From NCBI RefSeq assembly GCF_029714405.1, contig NZ_CP121650.1, positions 7,445,001-7,509,000 on the forward strand: 64,000 nucleotides of DNA, in the 5' to 3' direction. The notes beneath the pieces were generated by a model, which worked only from the letters and a program-made list of their open reading frames with translations, did no database searches and had not been told where the DNA came from. The stretch comes from Bradyrhizobium sp. CB82 (GTDB lineage Bacteria > Pseudomonadota > Alphaproteobacteria > Rhizobiales > Xanthobacteraceae). The position numbers and the translations under genes were made by a program. Shown piece after piece: positions 27,376-35,614 of this stretch. Numbering within the stretch: position 1 is the stretch's first letter; each line of letters starts with the position of its first letter.

Positions 27376-27828
27376 ATGTCAAACCCGAATTGGTTCTCAT
27401 GGTACTCTTTTCCATTCTTTGCCCCACTTAGCGGGCCAGTGATCCAGGACATTGAAACGAATGTTGGCGCGCGACTCGATGAGGATGTGGCCAAAAGGAT
27501 GAGTGTAACCGAACGGTTCGACACCTTATCCGACGCCGTTGAAGAACTCGACGAAAAGCTCAGGACGCTCGCGAAGTCGCTCGGGCAGACACTTTCACTC
27601 GAGAGCTTCGGGGATAATTCCGATCAGCCAACACCAATGCAGCGGCTAAGAAACATGATCGATGCTGTGAACAAGATCAAAGACCGTCATCGCCAAGACG
27701 CCGATCAAGAAGCTAAACGCGCGCTCAACCTCCTGAAGACAGTTGACCCTGCGCGCTATAGCGAATTCGTTCGTGAGTTCGAGGGGGGCGGCGGCCCTAG
27801 GAGAGAGGCCGGCCGGGCGAGCGGCTGA
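27376..27828 (+). CDS. Coiled-coil hypothetical protein under a sigma-54 promoter (150 aa)
   Basis: Start fixed by GAGGGG six bases before the ATG at 27376 and by the sigma-54 promoter 50 bases upstream; the open frame begins earlier at 27181. The N-terminus is aromatic (MSNPNWFSWYSFPFFAPLSG), followed by a charged helix likely to form a coiled coil (TERFDTLSDAVEELDEKLRTLAKSLGQ) and another helix (RLRNMIDAVNKIKDRHRQDADQEAKRA), ending in a Gly/Arg tail. I do not recognise the family. The context (RpoN promoter, phasin unit next door) suggests nitrogen-fixation or bacteroid-stage expression and perhaps a granule-surface or chaperone-like role, but this is inference. Confidence 0.7.
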   Translation: MSNPNWFSWYSFPFFAPLSGPVIQDIETNVGARLDEDVAKRMSVTERFDTLSDAVEELDEKLRTLAKSLGQTLSLESFGDNSDQPTPMQRLRNMIDAVNKIKDRHRQDADQEAKRALNLLKTVDPARYSEFVREFEGGGGPRREAGRASG

Positions 27829-28111
27829 TCAGCCGGCCGGGCGAACCGTGCCCCCTGCTCTGGTCCGCGTACGCCCTGTCGAAAGCTCATTCGTGCCGGC
27901 GGATTCGATATCGGAGGTTGGCGGTTTCAGAGACAGACATCTGACCGCTGGATGACCGTGTCGTTCTGCCGTAGCGGATCATTGCCGCCCTCGTGATGAT
28001 GATCAGACGATCAGCCCTGAGGATGGCCGAACGTCGACTCGAAGGACGACGCATTCCAGCGGCGTAGCGCAAAGCACATCGTTCTTGTTCAGGGGATGAA
28101 CACCCGGTTAG

Positions 28112-28127
28112 TGGCACGGCGATTGCT
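28112..28127 (+). promoter_or_regulatory. Sigma-54 (RpoN) -24/-12 promoter of the phasin unit
   Basis: TGGCACGGCGATTGCT is again a perfect RpoN match. It is nearly identical to the one at 27313 including the flanks (GTGGCACG..., TTGCTGGRAC). Transcription should start near 28137. The interval 27829-28111 holds no supported gene and no perfect NifA site (TGT and ACA at 28087-28103 are 11, not 10, bases apart and too close to the promoter). Confidence 0.85.
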
Positions 28128-28193
28128 GGGACGCATTTAGAGCCGCGGAGATGGGGCGACGACGCGCTCTTGCAATCTCCCCCAGGAGTTCAG

Positions 28194-28448
28194 ATGAGGT
28201 CAACTCGATCGATCAATCAAGGCCATGCTGATGCTGCCCTCTGTCAATTCCGGAGCGGGCGCTTGGCGCCGCGGCACCGATCTGAGCAAAGCGGGGACAC
28301 TCCTCCCGCCATATTGCTGCATAGGGATCATGAAAGCGCGCGGCGCGACGAATTTTTGGTGCGTCTCGACGAGCTGCATTTTCATCTTGCCTTTCCCACA
28401 CCGGACGAATTCGGCGCACCAGCGCCGTCGCGAGCACTCACAACATGA
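28194..28448 (+). CDS. Small hypothetical protein, first gene of the sigma-54 phasin unit (84 aa)
   Basis: An AGGAG sequence lies five bases before the ATG at 28194, about 57 bases after the predicted sigma-54 transcription start. The C-terminal half looks protein-like (RRDEFLVRLDELHFHLAFPTPDEFGAP), whereas the first half is Arg-rich and poorly structured. It ends 13 bases before the phasin start, so the two would be co-transcribed. No known domain. Confidence 0.5.
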   Translation: MRSTRSINQGHADAALCQFRSGRLAPRHRSEQSGDTPPAILLHRDHESARRDEFLVRLDELHFHLAFPTPDEFGAPAPSRALTT

Positions 28449-28461
28449 CAAGGAGATTACG

Positions 28462-28923
28462 ATGAAAGAAGCTGGAATAAACGATGACGTCGCCGATGCA
28501 AGGCGCTCATTTCAGGACTTTACCAAGCAAACCATCGGAACGCAGACAGAGCTCTCGAAAAAGCTTTTCGACATCTACTGGCATTGGCAGGAGCGACTTC
28601 AGACGGAATGCGCGCAGGCGGTCGAATTCTTCGGGAAAGTCACCTCCACGGCCTCCGCAAACGATCAGATTGGCTTTCTTCAGGTCTGGATGAAAGGCGC
28701 TAAGGAGCGGGTCACGCAGGATGTGATCTACTCGATCGAAACCGCAAAAGCCCTCACGATTGTCGACTTTCCACTGTTCGCCAGCCCGGAGCTCTTCAAC
28801 AGTGCGGTCCTCTTTCCTCCTTTAGCATCACTCAACTTTCCAGCCGGGGCTGGCATCAACTTTCATTACGGCTCTTGGCAACTGCCGACTCTCCGGATCG
28901 AAGGAGGTCGACAAGAGCGTTGA
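28462..28923 (+). CDS. Phasin-family protein
   Basis: 153 residues starting after a perfect AAGGAG site at 28462. The body is a string of amphipathic helices characteristic of phasins, which coat polyhydroxyalkanoate granules: SFQDFTKQTIGTQTELSKKLFDIYWHW, ERLQTECAQAVEFFGKVTSTASANDQIGFLQVWMKGAKERVTQDVIYSIETAKAL. The FFGKV...DQ..FLQVWMK pattern fits the Phasin_2-like group. The C-terminal 45 residues are Pro/Phe-rich and probably disordered. Sigma-54 control from 28112 fits polymer accumulation in nitrogen-fixing or micro-oxic cells. Confidence 0.8.
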   Translation: MKEAGINDDVADARRSFQDFTKQTIGTQTELSKKLFDIYWHWQERLQTECAQAVEFFGKVTSTASANDQIGFLQVWMKGAKERVTQDVIYSIETAKALTIVDFPLFASPELFNSAVLFPPLASLNFPAGAGINFHYGSWQLPTLRIEGGRQER

Positions 28924-29303
28924 TGTTGGCTCCGTGCCAGAACAAAAGCCCTGCGTCATCGAGTTGGCGATTGCAGGAGCCCTCAACCTCTCGTCAGTTT
29001 TCGGATATTGCGTCCTAAACCGTACACGAACGAATAGAACAACGAGGCTATCTATGGATAACGCGGGTTATTGCTGGACCACATAAGTCGCCGCCGCCGG
29101 GACTCTCAAGGTTGGTAGGCGATTCTGGTTTGAAGCTGAGGTAAGGTCATTATTGTAGTTTTGCTTGATAGGTACGCGTGACCCGAAGATGCGGTTTAGA
29201 TTTGTAGACCTCGCCAGCGTACGCCGCGCGTATGAGTGGCCGGCGTCGGTTGGGCAGCTAGGCCCGCCCCCTACCGGGCAACGTTGAATCCAACATTGGA
29301 TAA
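28924..29303. other. Intergenic stretch; possible decayed copy of the conserved element
   Basis: No supported gene. Around 29060-29120 the minus strand has CTACCAACCTT and, about 33 bases later, ATGTGG, roughly in the spacing of the conserved upstream element, but the central TTGGCAATTGAT is absent and no minus-strand gene follows. Confidence 0.3.
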
Positions 29304-30146
29304 GTGCGAGTGCGTACCGTGAAGCTACATGGCTCCCGCGCCTGCGAAGCGAATCGGACCAGCGTCAGGGAATGGCTGCCGGTTGGTCCGGAAGAAGGGC
29401 TGGCCGACGTCCATCCGAACGCCAACCTGGTGTCCCTCCAGGAGTGCATCCAGCAGCGGATCGCGTCCGATCTTCACGATTCGACCTGCCAGCATTTGAT
29501 CGCCGCGAGCCTTGGCCTGATGCGCCTGCGCAGTTGCCTGAACGGTCAGGCCAGTGCTGCGCGGCTGTGTGACGACGAGATCGATGCCTCGATCGACGAG
29601 GCGCTGCGGGAGATCCGAGCGTTTGCGTATCTGTTGCACCCCCAGAATCTGACCGTCGACGGGCTGAAGGCGACAATCGAACGTTATTCGCGGGGATTTG
29701 CTGCGCGGACATCGCTGCACGTCACAACCAGGATTTCGTCGGATATCGATCGCTTGTCGCGTGAAAAGCAGCACTCGGTGCTTCGGGTCATCCAGGAGGC
29801 CCTCACGAACGTCTTTCGTCACGCGAAGGCGACGGAGGTGAGAATCGTCGTCGCCCCGACCGGTGGCCATTTTCAACTGACCGTCAGCGACAATGGGCGG
29901 GGCTTTCCGGCTGACCGTGCGAGATCCGGTACGAAGTCTGCGATGGGCGTTGGGATTCCGGCCATGCGGGCCAGATTGCAGCAGATCGGAGGCCCGCTTC
30001 ATGTCCAATCCAACGCGGCGGCGCGACATTCCGGCACCACATTGCTGGCGGTGTTCCCGCGCGATTTCGTCGAGAGCAGGCGTAACAGGAACGCCACAAC
30101 AGTCGTGAGGGCCCACGCAGGCACCCGCTGCAGACCGAGGTGTTGA
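29304..30146 (+). CDS. NarL-type sensor histidine kinase, catalytic part only (probable remnant)
   Basis: 280 residues comprising HisKA_3 and HATPase_c without any sensor domain. The phospho-accepting His is in IASDLHDSTCQHLIA (about residue 58). Further motifs are the N box RVIQEALTNVFRHAKATEV, G1 DNGRGF and the late-glycine loop MGVGIPAMRARLQQIGG. Relatives have 200-400 residues of PAS or membrane sensor in front, and the GTG at 29304 lacks a clear ribosome site, so this is probably a truncated gene. The C-terminal 25 residues are unrelated read-through. A response-regulator fragment follows. Confidence 0.75.
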   Translation: MRVRTVKLHGSRACEANRTSVREWLPVGPEEGLADVHPNANLVSLQECIQQRIASDLHDSTCQHLIAASLGLMRLRSCLNGQASAARLCDDEIDASIDEALREIRAFAYLLHPQNLTVDGLKATIERYSRGFAARTSLHVTTRISSDIDRLSREKQHSVLRVIQEALTNVFRHAKATEVRIVVAPTGGHFQLTVSDNGRGFPADRARSGTKSAMGVGIPAMRARLQQIGGPLHVQSNAAARHSGTTLLAVFPRDFVESRRNRNATTVVRAHAGTRCRPRC

Positions 30147-30370
30147 TCTTCACGGTGCACAATTCCAGCTTGCTCGCGCAGGAGGCGTTCCAGGCAGGCG
30201 CGCGCGCCTTCCTGCTGAAGTCTGACGCCAACAAGCTGCTGCTCGCGGCGGTCGCGGCGCTTCTAGCGCACAAGCCGTTATGTCGAACCGCGTCAACTGA
30301 TCGTCAGCGGAGCGGCGACCAATGTCGAGCAGGCGTGCAATGGCGTTCGAGACGCGTTCCGACGTCGTGA
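30140..30370 (+). pseudogene. Response-regulator receiver fragment
   Basis: The frame reads LIFTVHNSSLLAQEAFQAGARAFLLKSDANKLLLAAVAALLAHKPL, which is the second half of a NarL/FixJ receiver domain including the conserved Lys of LLKSDA. The phospho-acceptor Asp, the N-terminal half and the HTH domain are missing, and the frame then runs into unrelated sequence. Together with the truncated kinase before it, this is a decayed two-component system. Confidence 0.75.
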
Positions 30371-30639
30371 GCTTTGACTATTCGATGCTGCTCATAAGCA
30401 GACGGGAGGTTAGCCGTCGTGCCCCACAACACGGAAGTTCTGATCTCGATAGCGCACTAGAATGACGAACTGCTGGCCAAAGCCATCCTGACGGGACGCT
30501 CCTTGTTCAAGGCTAGATGCTAGAAACCGCCTGATTTCGGGATCCAAGGCACTACGGACCTTAGCGTGGACAGGCTTCTTAACGACAGTTAAATGGTCAA
30601 CATACAAACACTATGAAGCCGATGATGAGAGTACCTTAA

Positions 30640-31512
30640 ATGCAGAACGTGAAGGCGCCGGGAGATTATGAGGAATTGATCCATGTCATCCACAACCGCT
30701 ACGACGACATGAGCAAGTCCTATCGAAAGATAGCTGTTTATCTAACCCAGAACCCGAATGATGTCGCGGTCCTTTCGGTAAGCGCCATCGCCGATCGCTG
30801 CGGCATCCATGCCTCGAGCTCAGTGCGTTTCGCCCAGTCACTGGGCTATGAAGGTTTCAAGGAGCTTCAAGCGTTATTTCAGAGGCGCCTGTCAACTGCC
30901 GCCCCGGGGTTCGAAGCGCACATTAAAGCCGTGGAGGTTGAACTTGGTGCCCGTGTGGATCGCAGTGAAGTTGGTTTCCTGCGCGACGTGGTCGTCCGTG
31001 ACATTGCCTCCCTTCAAGACATTCTCAGGGACATCTCCCCAAAATCTCTCTCGAACGCGGTGAGCCTCCTTGAGAGAGCCGACTCGGTATTTCTGATCGG
31101 GCAACTGCGTTCAGCGCCCCTCGTTGAATTCCTCCGCTATGTATTGACCATGCTGGGCAAACGTTGCGTGTTGCTCGACGCAGGCGGCGGACTTGCGACA
31201 CACATTGCGCGTACGATCCGCAAGAAGGACGTGCTCTTGGCGGTATCGTTCCGCTTCTACGCAAACGAAGTCGTCAACGTTGTGGAAGACGCCGCGCGCA
31301 ATGATGTTCCTATCATTGCGCTATCGGATAGCACACTCTCTCCGCTGGCCAAGAGCGCCCGCGTTCTATTCGCTGTTCCAGAGCATGAATACACGTTTTC
31401 GCGCTCACTCGCCGCTCCTATGTGCCTTGTCCATGCTTTGATGGTAGCGCTGGCAGCGAGACTGCAGAAAAATAACGTCGATCCGCGGATTCCAACGGTT
31501 ACCGGTCAGTAG
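30640..31512 (+). CDS. MurR/RpiR-family transcriptional regulator
   Basis: 290 residues. The N-terminal HTH_6 domain has SKSYRKIAVYLTQNPNDVAVLSVSAIADRCGIHASSSVRFAQSLGYEGFKELQALFQRRL; the C-terminal SIS domain, for binding a phosphorylated or acid sugar, starts around ISPKSLSNAVSLLERADSVFLIGQLRSAPLVEF. It probably controls the convergent or neighbouring catabolic genes, for instance the Gfo/Idh/MocA oxidoreductase at 31688-32758. The start at 30640 has only a weak ribosome site. Confidence 0.9.
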   Translation: MQNVKAPGDYEELIHVIHNRYDDMSKSYRKIAVYLTQNPNDVAVLSVSAIADRCGIHASSSVRFAQSLGYEGFKELQALFQRRLSTAAPGFEAHIKAVEVELGARVDRSEVGFLRDVVVRDIASLQDILRDISPKSLSNAVSLLERADSVFLIGQLRSAPLVEFLRYVLTMLGKRCVLLDAGGGLATHIARTIRKKDVLLAVSFRFYANEVVNVVEDAARNDVPIIALSDSTLSPLAKSARVLFAVPEHEYTFSRSLAAPMCLVHALMVALAARLQKNNVDPRIPTVTGQ

Positions 31513-31687
31513 GGCAAACTGGAGCAGGCTTACGCTTGGATCCCCATTAAGATTCCAATTCCTCTGGCCAATTTCACGAAGGGACGCACAACGGCTGTCG
31601 AACGGTAACTCCAGCCCAGATTATGGCGCGGTCGTCCACGCCTTTTCTATGTTCATCGCCCAGTGATGTGCGCAGGCGAGCAGCGCC

Positions 31688-32758
31688 TCAAAAAACCAGT
31701 CGCCGATCGGTTACGGGAGTAACTCGCACCATGTCGGAGGTCGGATGGCGGGCACGGGCGTGCGATGTAATGGCTTGCGGTTGTCCTGTCAGGGCGGCCG
31801 TTTCAATTGCGATCAGTGCGCGCAAGTCGGCCAACCCCTCCTCGCCATTAGCCTCGGGCGGCGTTCCAGCCTTGATGCAATCTGAGAAATATTCCACCTG
31901 CGCGCCAAAATGGTCGATTTGCGGAAACTGCGTTTCGCGGACCTCACCATCGCGGCGCAGACGCAGTTTTGTTGCAGTCTCGAACCTGAAGCCGGGATCG
32001 AGTTCGAGGTCGCCCGCGGTCCCGACGACCCGATAATTGTCAACGGCGGCCGCCCCGAAGCTGGCGACGAATTGCGCCAAACCGCCCGAAGGGAAACGCA
32101 GCAAAGCTGCGACGGACGCTTCCACCTCGCCAAAACGTGGGTCATCGTTCGGTCGGTGCGCCATCGCCATGGCTTCGATCGGCTCTTCAGCAAAGACGTG
32201 ACGCGCCGCATTGACGCAATAAACACCGACGTCCTGGAGCGGTCCGCCCCAACTCGCGGCTTTCAGTCTGTGGTTCCCTGCCGCCGCCTGGAAACTGAAC
32301 ACCGATTGAAAGGAGAGCGGCCGGCCGATCGCGTCGTTGCGGATGTGTTCAAGGACCGCGACAGTTCCGGGCTCGTTGTGAAGCCGGTAGGCGGTCATAA
32401 GAAACACGCCTGCTTCGCGCGCAGCGGCGATCATGGCGAGCGCATCTCGTTCGTTGGTAGCTAGCGGCTTCTCGACCAGGACGTGTTTGCCGGCGCGAGC
32501 CGCCCGAACCGCGAAGTCCGCATGCAAGTGGTTGGGAAGAGCAATGTACACGGCGTCGGCCTCAGAGCCTCTCAAGAGGGCATCGTAACCGTCGTAGCCG
32601 ACAATCCGACCAACACCATGGAACTTCGCCAGCCGCGCGGCCTTGTCTCGATCACCGGTCACGATCGCGGTAACCTTCGAGTTCATGGACTGTCCTATTC
32701 CTGGCAGGAAAGCTTGCTGTGAAATCCGGCCCGCACCGACAACTGCATACTTGATCAT
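31688..32758 (-). CDS. Gfo/Idh/MocA-family NAD(P)-dependent oxidoreductase
   Basis: 356 residues. The Rossmann domain begins MIKYAVVGAGRISQQAFLPG; the EKPLATN motif (VLVEKPLATNERDALAMI) contains the family Lys. The C-terminal half is the usual alpha/beta barrel-like domain (GGPLQDVGVYCVNAARHVF with the Asp/His region). Family members oxidise sugars, inositols or glucose-fructose. It is convergent with the RpiR regulator, whose SIS domain would suit a sugar substrate. A TTG three bases upstream is in frame, but the ATG at 32758 is preferred. Confidence 0.9.
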   Translation of the reverse strand: MIKYAVVGAGRISQQAFLPGIGQSMNSKVTAIVTGDRDKAARLAKFHGVGRIVGYDGYDALLRGSEADAVYIALPNHLHADFAVRAARAGKHVLVEKPLATNERDALAMIAAAREAGVFLMTAYRLHNEPGTVAVLEHIRNDAIGRPLSFQSVFSFQAAAGNHRLKAASWGGPLQDVGVYCVNAARHVFAEEPIEAMAMAHRPNDDPRFGEVEASVAALLRFPSGGLAQFVASFGAAAVDNYRVVGTAGDLELDPGFRFETATKLRLRRDGEVRETQFPQIDHFGAQVEYFSDCIKAGTPPEANGEEGLADLRALIAIETAALTGQPQAITSHARARHPTSDMVRVTPVTDRRLVF

Positions 32759-33096
32759 CAATTTCTCGCTCAGGACACGCGTTGGTTGCGTGAGTAGCTG
32801 GTCGTTTCCCTACAGCCTCGTTTGCTCGCAACGGAGGATGTGGTCCATATTTCAGGATCGCCAGATCATTTCCAGCAAGTGCTACACCGACTTGCTCTGC
32901 GATGGTCGAGGTGACAATGCCGTCTCACGCGTTCGCGCCAACGGAAGAGCCAGCTTTCCCGGCGCTGCCCCATCAGCCATCTGCCTGCGATACGCCGCTT
33001 TCTTCCTGTCGTTGACCATCACCGTTTTTCCCCTGGTTCACTAAGGCTTAAGTAAGCCATGCCGCCGTTGCACATGAGCGTCGTCGGGTCGATTAT
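32759..33096. other. Intergenic stretch without a supported gene
   Basis: About 340 bases between two minus-strand genes; a plus-strand frame (32643-33044) is the shadow of the oxidoreductase gene plus non-coding sequence. Confidence 0.4.
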
Positions 33097-34761
33097 TCAT
33101 GCTCGCGACACGTTGCTTTTGCCAGCCCTCTCGGAGGCCATCGACGAGCCGATGATGCCCGCCGACGCCAATTGGGCGATCTCGGTCTCGGAGAGCCCGA
33201 GAAGTCCCGATAGTATCTCGCTGTTATGCTCTCCGAGCGTTGGTGCCGCTGTGCGGACCGCAAACGGCCCCGACCCGTCGCGGATCGGCATCGACGGCTG
33301 TGGATGCAAGCCAACGAACGCGCGTTCCACCTCGTGTAAAAATCCACGCGACCCGAGATGTGGGTCCCTGAGCAGATCAGTTGGCTGCCGAGCCACGCCG
33401 GCCGCAACTCTTCCCGCCTGCAACTTCGACATCGCCTGGTCGGCATCGCGGGTGAGAGTCCAGGCTTCAATGGCCCTCTCTATCTCGTCCTCGATGCAGC
33501 GGCGACCTTCTGCACATTGCAGCGACGCGTCTATCGCCCAGTCTGGCCGTCCGATGAGGATGGCAAGTCTCTGCCACATTTTCTCGTCGGTCGCCGCTAG
33601 CATGACCCAGCTGTCCTCCCCCGAGCACCGGAAGCAGCCATGCGGAACGAACTGCGGATGTCGATTACCATACTTCGGGGGCGGCATACCGCCGATCGAC
33701 TGAACGGTGATCCACGGCGCCGCAAACGGCATCATGCATTCGATTTGCGCAAGGTCGATGAACTGTCCGAGCCCGGTATTGCGGGCGTTTATCAGCGCGA
33801 CCAGAACGGCTGCGCAGCCGTTCAGCCCACCGACGGCATCCCCAAAGGCGACGTGGCTCATCACGGGTGGCCCGTCTGGATTTCCAACCACGATTGGCAA
33901 CCCTGCCCCCTGTTCGAGGGTCGAACCGTAAGCTCGACAATCGCGATAAAGGCTATTCGCGCCAAAAGCTGACATTGACAGCATGACAAGCCGAGGATTA
34001 AGCGTTCGGAGCACATCGTAGCCAAGTCCGAGCTTCGGCAGCACATCAACCGAATAATTATCGACGACAACGTCGGCTTCCGCCACAAGCCGCTTCGCAA
34101 GAACGAGGCCTTGGGGCTGCGTGAGGTCGAGCGTGATGCCGCGCTTGTTGCGGTTCATGACGCAAAAGGCTTGGCTCTTTTCGTACATCTGAGCGTCGAC
34201 GTAAGCGGACCGTCGGTCAACACCGCGCCACCAATCCGGATACTTGGTGGATTCGATCTTGATGACTTCCGCGCCAAGATCAGCCAGGGTGCGCGTGCAC
34301 AACGGGCCTGCCCAGCCCATCGTGAAGTCAATAATGCGAATTCCGCGCAAGGGCGGCCGTCCGGCATCGATGCACGTAGACGGCCGCACCGCAGCCAAAG
34401 ATGGATGCTTTCGGATGTCCGCGACAGATTGCTGCTCACCAAGAGCTGGAACCTTGCCCCCTCGGCGTGGAGGCGTCGATGTCAGCCGCTGCATCGACCC
34501 GACTGTCATGCCCTCTTCTTGGCTTAGGGCGATAGGTACGATTGCGCCGCGCTGCCTTTTTTCTGTGTCGAGGAGCAGATCGGATAGGCTGGGTACCGAT
34601 ACGATCGGGATCTTCCGTTTCAGTCCCTCGGCGAACCACTCCTGCGCTGTCCGAGCCTTCAGCCTTGGCACGAAGTGTCGTTCGATCATCTCGAAGTGTT
34701 GCAGACGCTCTTCGCTGAGGACCAGAGCCGGACTATCGCGCAGTTCCGACAGCCCGAGCAT
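33097..34761 (-). CDS. CaiB/BaiF class III CoA-transferase, second part of a frameshifted double-domain gene
   Basis: 554 residues as an open frame. Residues 1-105 are the C-terminal end of a first CoA-transferase domain (SPALVLSEERLQHFEMIERHFVPRLKARTAQEWFAEGLKRKIPIV). A complete second domain starts at GIRIIDFTMGWAGPLCTRTLADLGAEVIKIES, with NRNKRGITLDL and a second copy of the YGSTLEQGAGL and GLGQFIDLAQIECMMPF motifs; the catalytic Asp is expected in the Q-F-I-D-L-A-Q-I-E stretch. The first domain is encoded upstream in another frame (34686-35537). A one-base loss near 34840 separates the two. Members move CoA between organic acids. Confidence 0.82.
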   Translation of the reverse strand: MLGLSELRDSPALVLSEERLQHFEMIERHFVPRLKARTAQEWFAEGLKRKIPIVSVPSLSDLLLDTEKRQRGAIVPIALSQEEGMTVGSMQRLTSTPPRRGGKVPALGEQQSVADIRKHPSLAAVRPSTCIDAGRPPLRGIRIIDFTMGWAGPLCTRTLADLGAEVIKIESTKYPDWWRGVDRRSAYVDAQMYEKSQAFCVMNRNKRGITLDLTQPQGLVLAKRLVAEADVVVDNYSVDVLPKLGLGYDVLRTLNPRLVMLSMSAFGANSLYRDCRAYGSTLEQGAGLPIVVGNPDGPPVMSHVAFGDAVGGLNGCAAVLVALINARNTGLGQFIDLAQIECMMPFAAPWITVQSIGGMPPPKYGNRHPQFVPHGCFRCSGEDSWVMLAATDEKMWQRLAILIGRPDWAIDASLQCAEGRRCIEDEIERAIEAWTLTRDADQAMSKLQAGRVAAGVARQPTDLLRDPHLGSRGFLHEVERAFVGLHPQPSMPIRDGSGPFAVRTAAPTLGEHNSEILSGLLGLSETEIAQLASAGIIGSSMASERAGKSNVSRA

Positions 34762-35537
34762 ATCGCAGAATGCGTGCCATTGTGCCGGCGTGAATGTCGT
34801 AACACCGAGCCAGCCGTTTTTGGCTTCGTAAATGCCGCCCGGAAAACCGGCCAGAAGCGATTAATGCCAATCCGCCGCATGACTTCGCCGCGCGCCGAAG
34901 CCTCGAACATGAGATATTCGCTGATAGTGAGGCTCGATTCGAAGACACTGACCGACCACAACCGTCCTGCCTCACCCTCCATTCGTGCAACCGCCGAAGA
35001 AGCCGCCGCGATGAAACCCCACAGACCGCCGAGGATGCCCGTCTGGAAATCCGGTGCGTGCAACGGCGGGCCCTCGGCCGGTCCAACGAGCTTGATAAGG
35101 CCGGCGAGCGCGCGAATGGTCGCATCGGTTGCGGCGAATCCCGCATAAGGGCCCTCGCGGCCGAACCAGCTCGCTTCGAGGTGGATCAAACTGGATCGCC
35201 GTTGGCGGATCGCGGCGATGTCAATGGCGGGGCAATTGGCCGGATCAATGTCCCTGCCGTCAACCAGAATATCGCAGTTCTCGATCATCGTTTCCAGCCG
35301 CGTTATCGCGTCCGACGCAGCGGGGTCGATGATCGTGCTTGACTTGTTGAAGTTCAGGAAAGCGAACCAAGCGCTCTGGCCCATCGGCGTGAGCGGCGCG
35401 AAGTGGCGAATTGGATCACCTGCCGGCGGTTCGACCTTCTGAACATCCGCGCCGAAATCAGCAAACAATCGCGCGCAATAGCTGGTTGCCGCCGAGCTAC
35501 CAATTTCGACGACCCGCAAATGCGACAGTACTCCCAT
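34686..35537 (-). CDS. CaiB/BaiF class III CoA-transferase, first part of a frameshifted double-domain gene
   Basis: Starts MGVLSHLRVVEIGSSAATSYCARLFADFGADVQKVEPPAGDPIRH at 35537, five bases after GGAG; the frame is open to 35591. The family pattern continues to RRIGINRFWPVF, after which the frame turns into nonsense. Reading the other frame from there gives PGGIYEAKNGWLGVTTFTPAQWHAFCDMLGLSELRD, which continues directly into the gene at 33097-34761. One G or C is missing in the TTCCGGGCGG stretch near 34840. The original protein would have been about 790 residues with two CaiB domains, as in some rhizobial and actinobacterial CoA-transferases. Confidence 0.82.
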   Translation of the reverse strand: MGVLSHLRVVEIGSSAATSYCARLFADFGADVQKVEPPAGDPIRHFAPLTPMGQSAWFAFLNFNKSSTIIDPAASDAITRLETMIENCDILVDGRDIDPANCPAIDIAAIRQRRSSLIHLEASWFGREGPYAGFAATDATIRALAGLIKLVGPAEGPPLHAPDFQTGILGGLWGFIAAASSAVARMEGEAGRLWSVSVFESSLTISEYLMFEASARGEVMRRIGINRFWPVFRAAFTKPKTAGSVLRHSRRHNGTHSAICSGCRNCAIVRLWSSAKSVCNTSR

Positions 35538-35614
35538 CGTAGCTCCATTTTCCCAATCAAAGGCCTCCAATCGGGACTTTTTGACCCTCACAATTGCTCG
35601 CGCCGGATCGGTCC

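Noticed and set aside
28087-28103. TGT...ACA before the second sigma-54 promoter
   Set aside because: The spacer is 11 instead of 10 bases and the site would lie almost on the promoter.
29060-29120. Sixth copy of the conserved upstream element
   Set aside because: Only CTACCAACCTT and a distant ATGTGG agree; the central TTGGCAATTGAT is missing and no minus-strand gene follows.
32452-32462. GTTGGTAG word resembling part of the conserved element
   Set aside because: It lies inside the oxidoreductase gene and lacks all other blocks of the element.
34757-34775. Sigma-54-like TGGCACG-N4-CTGC on the minus strand
   Set aside because: It lies inside the CoA-transferase coding sequence (Trp-His-Ala-Phe-Cys codons) and has C instead of T at a conserved position.
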